In this document: positions 1 through 8,679 of the stretch, piece after piece
How positions within the stretch are numbered: the first letter of the stretch is position 1
Layout of the letters: every line of letters begins with the position of its first letter
Source of the DNA: a virus
DNA: 60,247 nucleotides
Virus record (IMG/VR): IMGVR_UViG_3300030380_004437
Coordinates: 1-60,247 of that record
Strand: one strand, 5' to 3'
The notes under the pieces: model-generated
Database searches by the model: none
What the model was told of the DNA's origin: nothing
What the model saw: only the letters and a program-made list of their open reading frames with translations
Position numbers and translations under genes: made by a program

Positions 1-1041
1 TTTAAGTGCCATATCAGAATATGCACCAACATTTCCTGTAGCTGTAAAATTACCACTAGTGTCAATAGTGGCTGTATTACCGTCTGAAGAATTTCTAAAA
101 ATATGACTACCGTCTGCTTTAAAATAAGTTTCGCCACTATTAGCATAGTAAATTCTGTTATCACCTTCGGCAGAATTAATGTAAGCATCATTAGGTATAG
201 CTAAATTTAGTTTAGCACCTAATTGTGTTTGTATAGCAGAAGTCACACCATCTAAATATCCTATTTCTGTAGAAGTGACAGCACTCGCCGATACATCACC
301 GTTAGAGTCAGAAACTAAAGCTCTAGATGCAGTTAGGTCAGCCATTTTACTAAAAGCTATCGCTGCACCAGATGCAACACTTGCGTTTACAACTGCATCA
401 CTAGCTAATTGGTCTGCACCCACTGCGTCATCTGCAACCATAGCTTGTTCTACGGCATCATTCGCTATAGTAATTGCACCACTACTGGCTATAGTCACAT
501 CTCCACTTACAGCCACAGGATTATAACTTGTGCCGTCGGCTACTAATATATGACCACTGGTATTAGTAGCCATTTTTAAATCATCACCACCTATAGTTAG
601 GTCACCACTTATACTTAAATTTTCTAACCCATCGATTACTGCAGCACCAGAACCAGCACCATCTAAAACACAAATTTTAGTAGTACCGTTAGGAACAGTG
701 ACTGTTGCCCCTGACCCTTGTTTAATTATTATTGATTGAGAGCCAGAAGTAGCATTTTCAATAATTTGTACTCTTTTCATAGTGTTTGGAGCTATGGTGA
801 TTGTACAAGTAGAATCTAAAGTACCTGTATATTTTACATACATAGCTCTAGCTGCATCTGTTGAGCCGTCTGCTACTGTTGATACATGGGTATCTGCGTT
901 AGTGACTATGGCTTCTGTACCATAACCTAATGCTTCTCCTATCAGCTCTAAATTAGTGTTAGTGACTGTTCCCCATGTACCAGATTGGTCTCCAGTACCC
1001 ATCTCATTTAATCTAAGATTATTAACGTATGTACTTGCCAT
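1..1041 (-). CDS. Tail fibre protein, 5' part (3' end beyond window)
   Basis: An open frame of 347 codons runs from an ATG at 1041 to the window edge without a stop. The N-terminus (MASTYVNNLRLNEMGTGDQS) is the type that starts many marine phage fibre proteins. A fibre shaft with Gly/Ser/Asp-rich beta repeats follows, then the phrase EIGYLDGVTSAIQTQLG, and the frame reaches GNVGAYSDMALK at base 1. In the copy at the other window end this phrase is followed by an S74 intramolecular chaperone domain, so the missing part here is probably the auto-cleaving trimerisation domain. Role inferred: host-receptor binding fibre. Confidence 0.85.
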   Translation of the reverse strand, partial: MASTYVNNLRLNEMGTGDQSGTWGTVTNTNLELIGEALGYGTEAIVTNADTHVSTVADGSTDAARAMYVKYTGTLDSTCTITIAPNTMKRVQIIENATSGSQSIIIKQGSGATVTVPNGTTKICVLDGAGSGAAVIDGLENLSISGDLTIGGDDLKMATNTSGHILVADGTSYNPVAVSGDVTIASSGAITIANDAVEQAMVADDAVGADQLASDAVVNASVASGAAIAFSKMADLTASRALVSDSNGDVSASAVTSTEIGYLDGVTSAIQTQLGAKLNLAIPNDAYINSAEGDNRIYYANSGETYFKADGSHIFRNSSDGNTATIDTSGNFTATGNVGAYSDMALK

Positions 1042-1068
1042 TGTAAAATTATAAGTTAATTAACACAA

Positions 1069-2037
1069 TTAAGCTACTTCTTCCCAATTAGGTGTTTGAC
1101 TATCGTCTACATTACTATAGCTAGGTGTTTGACTATCATTTACATTACTATAATTAGGTGTTTGGCTATCACCCACATTACTATAATTAGGTGTTTGACT
1201 ATCATTTACACCACTATAGTTAGGTGTTTGGCTATCGTCTACCATGCCCCAAATTAGTACTCTTGGCTCACCTGTTGTACCTACTTGTCCTATAGGAGTT
1301 ACATTAGCTTTACCAATAAATGATAAAGAGCCTAGTGATGCTGTGCTAGATACACCAGAAATACTAACTTTATTCTGTGTTGTTGTACTGGGGTTATTTA
1401 AAGTAGCTTGTAAAGTTTGTCCTGCTACAGAAACATTCGCTTTACCTGTTATTGAAGATAGCGTACCTAAAGCAGATGTGCTGGTTTGACCACTTACACT
1501 TACATTAGCTTTTGCTTCTAGTGTTATTGAGCCTACTCCACCTGTACCTACTTGACTAGAAGGAACTGTGCTTGCTTTACCTGTAACAGAAAGTGAGCCA
1601 ACTGCCGATGTACTGGTTTGACCTGCAGGACTAACATTAGCTTCTGCATCTGTAGTTACGCTTACAGAACCAACACTCCCTGATACTCCAGGAAGTATAG
1701 CTACAACACTTCCATTTACACCAACTCCTGCAGTTGCTCCAGTACCAGCTTGTCCAGAAGGCACAACATTAGCTTCTGCATCTGTAGAAATGTTGCCCAA
1801 AGAAGTTGTGCTTGATAATCCAGATAATGTAATATTGGCTTCAGCGTCTGTTGTAATAGTACCTAAAGCTGAAGTTCCTACTTGAGATCCAGGAGTTACA
1901 TTTGCCTTACCAATAAAAGTAAGACTACCTACTGCTCCAGTACTTGATTGACCTGTGACATTTACATTTACACTCGCAGAGTCACCTCCAGCTAATGCTG
2001 AAAATGGAGCTTCTGAAAATGCACTTACACCTAACAT
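1069..2037 (-). CDS. Repeat-rich virion or tail-associated protein
   Basis: Of its 322 residues, most consist of about ten degenerate repeats built around ANV-x4-GQ-x2-T-x-ALG-x(4-6), with Ala, Gly, Ser, Thr and Val dominant, so a beta-solenoid or fibrous fold is likely. The C-terminus holds five 11-residue repeats of the form DSQTPNYSNV, encoded by 33-bp DNA repeats. The same GQ-x-GTSALG phrase occurs in the zinc-ribbon/cupredoxin protein at 7176-8000. It sits between a protein of unknown function and a tail fibre, so a tail or head decoration role is inferred. No catalytic motif is visible. Confidence 0.75.
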   Translation of the reverse strand: MLGVSAFSEAPFSALAGGDSASVNVNVTGQSSTGAVGSLTFIGKANVTPGSQVGTSALGTITTDAEANITLSGLSSTTSLGNISTDAEANVVPSGQAGTGATAGVGVNGSVVAILPGVSGSVGSVSVTTDAEANVSPAGQTSTSAVGSLSVTGKASTVPSSQVGTGGVGSITLEAKANVSVSGQTSTSALGTLSSITGKANVSVAGQTLQATLNNPSTTTQNKVSISGVSSTASLGSLSFIGKANVTPIGQVGTTGEPRVLIWGMVDDSQTPNYSGVNDSQTPNYSNVGDSQTPNYSNVNDSQTPSYSNVDDSQTPNWEEVA

Positions 2038-2039
2038 AA

Positions 2040-2144
2040 TTAATTATGAAATTTTTTTCTAAATTCTTTGCGTAATTTCTTTTCTTCTTCTACTTTTTTA
2101 TAGAATTTTTTATCTATTTCTTTTGTTTTTAATTTTACAGCCAT
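2040..2144 (-). CDS. 34-residue Lys/Glu-rich microprotein
   Basis: This short frame begins MAVKLKTKEIDKKFYKK and is almost wholly charged, with one likely amphipathic helix. A strong ribosome site (AGGAAGG) lies just before the ATG, and the start overlaps the end of the upstream gene by 10 bases. The next gene starts 2 bases after its stop. This position and ribosome site make translation likely. Function unknown. Confidence 0.55.
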   Translation of the reverse strand: MAVKLKTKEIDKKFYKKVEEEKKLRKEFRKKFHN

Positions 2145-3160
2145 TCACCTTCCTCTGTAGGATAACGAACATACCCCTTAACTTGTTTAATTTCTAAAGT
2201 ATTTTTGTCATATACTAAACCATATATCCAGACAAAATCATCTTCCCTAGTTTCTGGCATAGGAAAATCTAAACCTTTTTCTTTGCAAAACTCTTTCATA
2301 ATATCCTTAGTGGTCACAAAGAAAACGTCATACTGGTCTGCTTCTGTACCATCTTCATTAAAAATTTTAGCAAAAAAGAAAGAACGGTATTTAGCAGAAT
2401 ACAAAGGAACTTCTGGTCTAGGTATAAATGTATCTGGGTGTTTTTGATAATTGCTAGTATATTCATTATCAGCAATAACAAGTTTTAATTGTTTTTTACC
2501 TGTCACTGTATTGTATTTTATTGAGTGCCAAACATGGTACTCATATCCAACATCAGGCACTTTAAATTCATCTAATAGTTCTTGAGAAGGATAGTTATAA
2601 ACATTGTACCAACTATAAGTTTTTTCATGTGTATAAGGCGGTCTTAAAGGTGCATCATCATGCGCAGTATAAGTGCCTATAATGTTAAATCTATTTCCTT
2701 TCCATTCTTGATCTTTGCCAAAAACTTTTTCTATTTCTTCTATAAGTGGTTTGGCTTGATGTAGTCCAATATTGTAATCAGTTCTAACTAATTTTTTATT
2801 TACATAAACTTCATCATAAGTGTTAGTGCTTTTTGGTACTGCGAAATTTTTTACACCATCCCCTAAGTCTCCTTCCTCTGCATGTCTCAATGTGCTATTT
2901 TCTAAAAAGAAACTATATTCTGTTGCTTCCCACGATTGTTTTAAATACTTAACATCATCTTCTTCAACATAAGTACCATCTTCTTTTTCTATTAACATAT
3001 CTTTACTGTCAGATTTATTGTACTCCATATATGATTCTTCTTTTGAAACAGGATGTATTACATTAAGCGTTAATTTATTAAAAGGTACGTCTTCATGGTC
3101 AATATCTCTACTAATGCCCACACTCGCTAAAATTGATTTTTCTAATTTAATTTCACTCAT
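2135..3160 (-). CDS. Uncharacterised tail-region protein
   Basis: This 341-residue protein is soluble, acidic, rich in Tyr, Asp and Glu, and has no signal peptide or membrane segment. I recognise no family. Its ATG overlaps the stop of the preceding gene (ATGA type), so the two are translationally coupled. Its place between a tail structural protein and a repeat-rich protein suggests a virion component or an assembly helper. That is inference from position only. Confidence 0.7.
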   Translation of the reverse strand: MSEIKLEKSILASVGISRDIDHEDVPFNKLTLNVIHPVSKEESYMEYNKSDSKDMLIEKEDGTYVEEDDVKYLKQSWEATEYSFFLENSTLRHAEEGDLGDGVKNFAVPKSTNTYDEVYVNKKLVRTDYNIGLHQAKPLIEEIEKVFGKDQEWKGNRFNIIGTYTAHDDAPLRPPYTHEKTYSWYNVYNYPSQELLDEFKVPDVGYEYHVWHSIKYNTVTGKKQLKLVIADNEYTSNYQKHPDTFIPRPEVPLYSAKYRSFFFAKIFNEDGTEADQYDVFFVTTKDIMKEFCKEKGLDFPMPETREDDFVWIYGLVYDKNTLEIKQVKGYVRYPTEEGEWL

Positions 3161-3780
3161 CTTGACCTACGAAAAGTTACTGAAGTAGTGCTACCTGAAG
3201 CAGAAAAAGGGGTCCAAGTACTTGTATTATCAAAAGGAGGGGTGGTAGTAGTTGACCAATACCATTGGCTTCTCCCATTACTTGTTTCATAAGTGGCATC
3301 ACTTCTATTAAAAGTTGTAGAACTTATTAACACACTTTTAAAAGAGGTATCATTATTAGGTATATTTTGTTTTGAGGCTCTAACTCTTACAACACTTGTA
3401 GCAGTGGCTCCTTGGTTTACACTAGTGATACTTAAATCAGAAAAACCCGATGCATTATCTAAATAATCTGCGTCATTTGATACATTTAAACTCCCTATGT
3501 CACCTGCTCCACTAGGCGAACTATTTAAATATCCTCTGTAATAAGTTGTTGTTGTTACATAACCATCAGACGTACTCCTACTTGTTCCACCTGTAGTCAT
3601 TGAAATGGCATAATCTGCAGCCTTGGCATAATAGTCATTCCAAGAAGCTGTCGCACCTGAACTTTTATTAGCGATTAATCGTATATCAGAATCATTTATA
3701 CTACACTCTGTGCCAGAACTACCTCCTGCTTCAACGTGCATTTCATTTAAACTTATAGTACCTGAACTTGGAGTAGCCAT
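3157..3780 (-). CDS. Tail structural protein with HVEAGGSS N-terminal module
   Basis: Its first 55 residues (SGTISLNEMHVEAGGSS, then INDSDIR and a WNDYYAKA-like end) are clearly homologous to the N-terminus of the protein at 59091-59726, while the rest differs. This module recurs in marine phage tail proteins and may anchor them to the tail. The remainder is Ser/Thr-rich and beta-like, ending in a basic tail (FRRSR). The start codon overlaps the stop of the S74 fibre gene upstream (TAATG). Confidence 0.75.
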   Translation of the reverse strand: MATPSSGTISLNEMHVEAGGSSGTECSINDSDIRLIANKSSGATASWNDYYAKAADYAISMTTGGTSRSTSDGYVTTTTYYRGYLNSSPSGAGDIGSLNVSNDADYLDNASGFSDLSITSVNQGATATSVVRVRASKQNIPNNDTSFKSVLISSTTFNRSDATYETSNGRSQWYWSTTTTPPFDNTSTWTPFSASGSTTSVTFRRSR

Positions 3781-5054
3781 TATTTACTCTCTAGTTCTTT
3801 TACTCTGGCTTCTAATTCTTTGATAGCTTCTACTAACAATCCTACTGTGTTGCCATAACGAACTGCTAAGTGTTTATCCTCATCATCTACATCAGAAGTT
3901 TCGTAAACTGCTTCTGGTAATACTTTTTCTAAATCTTGTGCTATTAAACCTGTGCTTTTCTTTCCATCTTTTTTGTAATTAAAAGTAATTCCTTTTAATT
4001 GTTTTACTTTATTAATAGCATCAGGGATAACTTCAACATTTTCTTTCAATCTTATGTCTGATGTATCTCCAAAAGCTGTAATATTGCCCTTACAAATAAA
4101 TGCACCAGCATCTGACATATCTATTCTTGCAGCAACAATACCTGAGCCACCATCATTTCCTAAAAATACAAAATCTTTGTCCTGCTGTGAAACTGTTAAA
4201 TTAAAGTTTGAAGAGCCACTTTCAATGTTTCCCCATTCAGTTCCATCATCTTTAAATCTTATGTGTTCTCCACCAGCATCTAAAATAATGTCTGCAGATA
4301 CATCTAAAGTTAAATCTCCTGTTCTCGTAATGGTTCCACCGCCAATATCCACACCTTTAAATATAATATCTTTATCAGAAACTTTAGACTCAATATTAAA
4401 ATTGCTACTTCCTAAATTTATTACACCTGTCTCTGTCCCAGAACCTAAAAATTGAAACTCTGGTGTACCTGTATTTGAATTAAATTTTATAGCATCATCT
4501 GCTTGAATTTTTCCACCGAAGATTGCTGTAGCTCCATCAGAGTAATCAATAGTTAAACCTGTTTTTAATCCACCACCATCAGAGTCATAACCTTTTAAGA
4601 TGAAATCTTTATCATTTAAATTATTTTGAATAGTGAAATCATTATTGGTGGTTTTAATAAATGCAATCGTATTGGAAGAATTTTTAAAACTAAAATCATC
4701 TCCAGGAGCATTAAATTCTAAGTCTCCTGAGCCATCTATAAATACAGTTTTACTTGCAGGTAATGTACAAAATACATCTTTAGTTCCTGCAGAAAAATTA
4801 ACTCCAGAATCAGAATTAGAACTACTAATAATCGTAGTTCTTGATAATGTGTCTGGTGAAGAATCTGATACTGTGCCTAAACCTACTTCAAACTCATCTG
4901 CTGTTTGATGAACTATCGCATAATAAGTCGTATTAGTATTACCTATGCCTGCTACAAAAGTTTCAAAACCAGTTTCGGCTCCAGCTAGATTAACTGTGCC
5001 TGTACCAGTAGTGGTAGTGGTTTCTTTTACCCTATCGTTAAGGACAAGAGCCAT
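3780..5054 (-). CDS. Tail fibre with C-terminal S74 chaperone domain
   Basis: The 424-residue protein has an N-terminal virion-attachment region (MALVLNDRVKETTTTTG), a central repetitive beta region with recurring DKDFILKG/DKDIIFKG phrases, and a C-terminal peptidase S74 domain of about 100 residues. The domain shows the Ser-Lys dyad in the phrase TSDIRLKENV, a YGNTVGLLVEAIKEL segment and a terminal coiled coil. In this family the domain helps trimer folding and then cuts itself off. It follows a small structural gene by 9 bases. Host recognition is the likely role. Confidence 0.9.
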   Translation of the reverse strand: MALVLNDRVKETTTTTGTGTVNLAGAETGFETFVAGIGNTNTTYYAIVHQTADEFEVGLGTVSDSSPDTLSRTTIISSSNSDSGVNFSAGTKDVFCTLPASKTVFIDGSGDLEFNAPGDDFSFKNSSNTIAFIKTTNNDFTIQNNLNDKDFILKGYDSDGGGLKTGLTIDYSDGATAIFGGKIQADDAIKFNSNTGTPEFQFLGSGTETGVINLGSSNFNIESKVSDKDIIFKGVDIGGGTITRTGDLTLDVSADIILDAGGEHIRFKDDGTEWGNIESGSSNFNLTVSQQDKDFVFLGNDGGSGIVAARIDMSDAGAFICKGNITAFGDTSDIRLKENVEVIPDAINKVKQLKGITFNYKKDGKKSTGLIAQDLEKVLPEAVYETSDVDDEDKHLAVRYGNTVGLLVEAIKELEARVKELESK

Positions 5055-5063
5055 GCTCTCCTC

Positions 5064-5492
5064 CTATGCTATTCTTATAATAGCTGTACTTGCTGCTGCT
5101 GCTGGGAAAACTATTGTAAAATCACCAGCTGTAGAAGTTTTATCTCCACCAAAATCTATAGTAGCTACAGATTTATTTGAATCAGAACTATTATAAATCA
5201 TACAACCTCTAGCTGTAACAGTGGCAGTTCCAAAAGTTAAATCAGCAAAATCAGTGATAGCAGTTGTGCCGTCTAAGGAAGGATCTACTCTTGTTAAGCT
5301 ATTCCCTCCAGAAGTATAGTTAGTTCCACTAGCTTGATTAGTTGTAGTAAAAGCAGTTGTAGTTGCTCCTAAAGTAGCTGAGCTAGTGTATAAAGCTAGT
5401 TTAAAAGTGTCTCCACCTGAGTTTTTAAAATTATGAACTGCCTCTAGCAATTCTTTTTTAAAACTGCTTGTTAATGTAGATGTGATTGCCAT
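5064..5492 (-). CDS. Small virion structural protein
   Basis: This protein has 142 residues and starts MAITSTLTSSFKKELLEAVH, followed by a Thr/Ser/Gly-rich beta domain ending in ASTAIIRIA. The layout (short N-terminal helix, then FKLALYTSSATLG) is that of a conserved small structural protein of marine phages, though I cannot name its exact place in the virion. The start overlaps the stop of the upstream gene. Confidence 0.75.
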   Translation of the reverse strand: MAITSTLTSSFKKELLEAVHNFKNSGGDTFKLALYTSSATLGATTTAFTTTNQASGTNYTSGGNSLTRVDPSLDGTTAITDFADLTFGTATVTARGCMIYNSSDSNKSVATIDFGGDKTSTAGDFTIVFPAAAASTAIIRIA

Positions 5493-5785
5493 TATTTTAA
5501 CTCCGTTAGTATTTTAGCTAAATCTTTATGTCCTTGCTGTTCAAGTAAATTACGCATAGTGCATCTTTCACTATTGATCCCAGCTTTTATATAATAAAGT
5601 ATTGTGTTGTAAATAGCTACCTTAAATGCCTCTGCCTGTTGTTTAACATGACCTTCTGCGTTTTCAGAAATACCACATATTCTTTCAGTTGCTCTTTCTG
5701 CCCAATATTCAGGTGGATGACCTCTATGTTGTTGTGTTTCTACGGTAATACCACCTAGACCACTTACTGTTTCTATTTCTATCAT
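5492..5785 (-). CDS. Conserved small protein of the tail operon
   Basis: A 97-residue, mostly helical soluble protein. The phrases HPPEYWAERATERI and CTMRNLLEQQGH are distinctive, and I associate this gene type with marine phage structural operons. No catalytic motif is visible. It is coupled by overlap at both ends (TAATG at its start, shared base at its stop), so it is clearly part of the operon. It could be a chaperone for a neighbour or a minor virion protein. Confidence 0.7.
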   Translation of the reverse strand: MIEIETVSGLGGITVETQQHRGHPPEYWAERATERICGISENAEGHVKQQAEAFKVAIYNTILYYIKAGINSERCTMRNLLEQQGHKDLAKILTELK

Positions 5786-6519
5786 TAATACCTCTTAGCT
5801 TCTGGAACTTCAAGTATTGTTCCTATTTCTTTTACTTTTTGTAGTTGTAACTCTTTCTGTAAAGCTTCATACTCACTTACTTTCATAGTTTTAAACCCTT
5901 GACCCTGTGAATGACCAACTACTATAGGATCATCAAGTCTGTGATAACCATACAGTTTTTCACTCAAAGGTTTATCTGTATCTAATAAACTAGATCTTGG
6001 TGCTATTTTTACATCTATACCAGCACTAATACATTTTGAAAGCCAAAACTCAACACATGCCTTACCTTCTTCTGCAAAATGTAGATTACCTTTATAAGTG
6101 AAATCAATACCAAATAAATTAATTGCTTTCACTTTTTGGTACATTGCGTAAGCTATTGCGTAAGGGATAGTATTATTAAAATACGCACAATCTGTAGCTT
6201 CTACTACTTCTGTTAAAGGATAAAGGACTGCTCCAGGAACTCTTTCATCTAATTCACAGGTGTAAATAGGTCCAGGATGGGTAGGTAGCATCTTTCTCAT
6301 TATGCCTGTCTGTGTCCCTGCATCGTCCGTATCGAAGAATCTTGATGCTGGATCAAGCATAAATACTCTATCCACTTCTTTAATTATGCCTGCCATAGCA
6401 TTTATTGCCCATACTTCATCGTATTTATTGCTGTGTATGAGTGATAAATGGAAGTCTAATTGACTTTCACCCATGGCAACTATTGCTATTTCTTTCCCCT
6501 CTAACTCTGTGGTTTGCAT
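5785..6519 (-). CDS. Rossmann-like protein resembling the DUF115 family
   Basis: Of 244 residues, the first 40 give a Rossmann-type start (IAIVAMGESQLDFH) followed by YDEVWAINAMAG and VDRVFMLDP. This alternation of strands and helices resembles the DUF115/MptE-like and sialyltransferase-like proteins that bind nucleotide-activated groups. A later phrase, INLFGIDFTYKGNLHFAEEG, fits the same fold. It has no obvious structural-protein features although it lies among tail genes. An enzyme that decorates a virion or cell-surface component is possible but unproven. Confidence 0.6.
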   Translation of the reverse strand: MQTTELEGKEIAIVAMGESQLDFHLSLIHSNKYDEVWAINAMAGIIKEVDRVFMLDPASRFFDTDDAGTQTGIMRKMLPTHPGPIYTCELDERVPGAVLYPLTEVVEATDCAYFNNTIPYAIAYAMYQKVKAINLFGIDFTYKGNLHFAEEGKACVEFWLSKCISAGIDVKIAPRSSLLDTDKPLSEKLYGYHRLDDPIVVGHSQGQGFKTMKVSEYEALQKELQLQKVKEIGTILEVPEAKRY

Positions 6520-6520
6520 T

Positions 6521-7168
6521 TTATATTCTTTGTTTTGCTACCTTCCCTGATCTAAATTCGTCAGTGACTGCTTCTGCTTCACCTAAGTTTTTCAAAAGAG
6601 TTATGGCTTCTGCAAACTTGGCTTGATATAAAGCTGTTTCTGCTTCATTTTTTAAATACGTTGCTGCTTCTACTAAACTGCCAAAAAGTAATGCATTAGG
6701 TGCATTTTCAGACAACCAAGTTGTGCCACTATCACCACCTGCTGTTAATGAAGTCGGTCTATAAAAATAATGTACTTCTGCTGTGTAGTTAGAATTAGGT
6801 GTTGGAGCCAACATAAATGTGTTTTGATCAAAGTCTGCATAATACTTAGGTGTTCCTGTAGTTGCTGCAGCTGGTGTATAGTCTCTTATAAAAGAAACAT
6901 CTTTTAATTTTAAGAAAATATAATTGTTGCTACCATCTATTACAGCTACGCTAAATGGTGCTAAAAAATCTGTTGGCTTAGTTAAATAAGTATTAGAGGC
7001 TGTGAGCGTACCTGTGACATTTTTTCTAAAAACATCTAGTTGAACAGCTTTTAGTATTCTTTCTTCTGCTGTTTTAATAAAATCAGGTAGGTGAGTCACA
7101 AAAGTTGTTTCAGTTGACTCTGAATAATCTTGTATTGCTGTTTTTAAGGTAGCGTAGGTAAAACTCAT
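6521..7168 (-). CDS. Head-tail adaptor-like protein
   Basis: I place the start at the ATG at 7168 (MSFTYATLKTAIQDYSE), giving 215 residues. An open frame continues upstream but would overlap the preceding gene by about 170 bases with atypical composition. The protein has an N-terminal helical bundle (FVTHLPDFIKTAEERILKAV), a beta region and a C-terminal helical segment (NALLFGSLVEAATYLKNEAE). This is the layout of podovirus/siphovirus head-completion adaptors that sit under the portal. It lies two genes after the P22 gp4-like gene, which fits a connector role. Confidence 0.65.
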   Translation of the reverse strand: MSFTYATLKTAIQDYSESTETTFVTHLPDFIKTAEERILKAVQLDVFRKNVTGTLTASNTYLTKPTDFLAPFSVAVIDGSNNYIFLKLKDVSFIRDYTPAAATTGTPKYYADFDQNTFMLAPTPNSNYTAEVHYFYRPTSLTAGGDSGTTWLSENAPNALLFGSLVEAATYLKNEAETALYQAKFAEAITLLKNLGEAEAVTDEFRSGKVAKQRI

Positions 7169-7175
7169 AATTGAA

Positions 7176-8000
7176 TTATATAGTATTTGCCGTCCAACCC
7201 ATACCGCTATGGTTTGAACAATAATAATAAAGTGTTGGTGCTCCTGAGGCAACAGTAATTTGAGTGTATGCCCCAGAACTACCTGGAGTCCCGTTAGTAG
7301 TAACTCCTGTTGTATATTCAGAACCTCCTCCATGTGTGCCATTGGCAGTTGTTGAAAACCTCAACGGATGTCCACTATTACTCGAATCCGATTGGTCAAA
7401 CTTATATGTTTCTCCTTCATTTAAACTCAAAGTTACATCTGCTGTAGCAGTAGAGCCATTGATCGCAAATTTATTTGAAGAACCAAAATTATAATAAGGG
7501 TGATTAGAAGGATTGCCACCCACTACTGTTACTGTAAAAGTTTGCAAAGCATTAGTAACATAAGGACTACCTAGTGCAGATGTACCAGCTTGACCAGTAA
7601 CTGAAACACTTTCCGTTATATTTCCAGATACAGTTATTGTTCCTAAATACGCTGTGATTAGTTGTGAGTCTAAAGTTTGAGAGACGGTATTATCATTTTC
7701 AAGAACACTTAAAGTTCCCACAGAAGAAGCTATCTGAAAACTACTTAATATCCTACCTATAGGATCAGAAGTCGTGACTACTTTACCTAGTCCAACTTCT
7801 TTATCGTTATCTGGTCTTGGTTCTCTTAATGCTTCTGGGTCTATAACATGCCTGATTGGGTCAAGTTGTGGGTGTTTTATTTCATAACAAGTGGGACATG
7901 TTTTTAACCCATTCCACTCAGTTTTTAACTCTGGGTAGTCGTATACAAAACCACATCTATCACATTGTGCTTTTGAAAACTTACCACTTGCGTAAGCCAT
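7176..8000 (-). CDS. Virion protein: zinc ribbon plus cupredoxin-like domain
   Basis: Three parts are visible in 274 residues. Residues 1-45 form a zinc ribbon with Cys13, Cys16, Cys35 and Cys38. A middle part carries the phrase SVTGQAGTSALG shared with the repeat protein at 1069-2037. Residues 150-274 look like a cupredoxin-type beta sandwich, with His211 in GHPLRF and Cys261, His264 and Met267 in YYYCSNHSGMG, an arrangement like type-1 copper ligands. Similar C-terminal domains occur in cyanophage structural proteins. Metal binding is inference. The start overlaps the gp4-like stop (TAATG). Confidence 0.75.
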   Translation of the reverse strand: MAYASGKFSKAQCDRCGFVYDYPELKTEWNGLKTCPTCYEIKHPQLDPIRHVIDPEALREPRPDNDKEVGLGKVVTTSDPIGRILSSFQIASSVGTLSVLENDNTVSQTLDSQLITAYLGTITVSGNITESVSVTGQAGTSALGSPYVTNALQTFTVTVVGGNPSNHPYYNFGSSNKFAINGSTATADVTLSLNEGETYKFDQSDSSNSGHPLRFSTTANGTHGGGSEYTTGVTTNGTPGSSGAYTQITVASGAPTLYYYCSNHSGMGWTANTI

Positions 8001-8677
8001 TAGAAATTACTCCTAGTAGGAGTAAGCATCACAGAAGCTCTGTTCCTATCCTCCTCTGATGCTAATTTAAAATCTTGTTCGTATTGTGCTTTTAACAAAG
8101 TTGCTTTTTCGGGGTTTTTCTTTAACGCTATGTAATAAGCTAACCCACTTGCCATGCACGGCATAAACCTTGATGGTACTTCTGGGTCTTGTGCTGATGC
8201 TGAAACATCATCTATTCTTTGTATTCTGTAAGAAACAAATTTATATGTTGTTGCACTGTCTGGTGTTGGCCAAACACTTAGTACTGGTGTTGTTTGTCTA
8301 TCAATAAAATACTGAGTAGGTCTTCCTGTACTTGCTTTATTAGGTATGTTGAGATATTCTGACCTACCTATATTAGTTATTTGTAGGTCTGTTTGTGTGC
8401 CGTTTGAGGCTACTTGACGTATGACAGCAGAAACTATATCTAAATCATAAGAATTTAGAGTATAACTTGAAGTTCCTGCAACTAAATCTAAACTGACTTG
8501 TTCAATAGTCCAAAGGTTTACACCTCTGTTTGACCAATCAGCAAACATAATGTTGAGAGATCTTCTCGCAGTTTCTGCGTCATAACCTGTTTTGACTTCT
8601 AGTCCTGCTAACTCATATGCCTCTTCTATAGCGTCTGCTATACTGAGGGAAAAAGTTTTAGTTCCAGATGTTGCCAT
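8000..8677 (-). CDS. P22 gp4-like head completion / tail accessory protein
   Basis: A 225-residue protein whose N-terminal half has the family phrase AIEEAYELAGLEVKTG, then RRSLNIMFADWSNRGVNLW. It continues with SRFMPCMASGLAYYIALKK and a helical C-terminus. This matches the P22 gp4 type that binds under the portal and starts the tail. Together with the gp10-like protein at 56353-58257 it implies a P22-type short-tail architecture. Confidence 0.8.
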   Translation of the reverse strand: MATSGTKTFSLSIADAIEEAYELAGLEVKTGYDAETARRSLNIMFADWSNRGVNLWTIEQVSLDLVAGTSSYTLNSYDLDIVSAVIRQVASNGTQTDLQITNIGRSEYLNIPNKASTGRPTQYFIDRQTTPVLSVWPTPDSATTYKFVSYRIQRIDDVSASAQDPEVPSRFMPCMASGLAYYIALKKNPEKATLLKAQYEQDFKLASEEDRNRASVMLTPTRSNF

Positions 8678-8679
8678 AC

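Noticed and set aside
1075-1245. 33-bp tandem repeats as a CRISPR array
   Set aside because: The repeats are directly adjacent without spacers and encode regular 11-residue units in a protein.
6521-7342. The longer 273-codon start of the adaptor-like gene
   Set aside because: The extra N-terminus overlaps the upstream gene by 167 bases and reads as an out-of-frame copy. The ATG at 7168 gives a normal family length.
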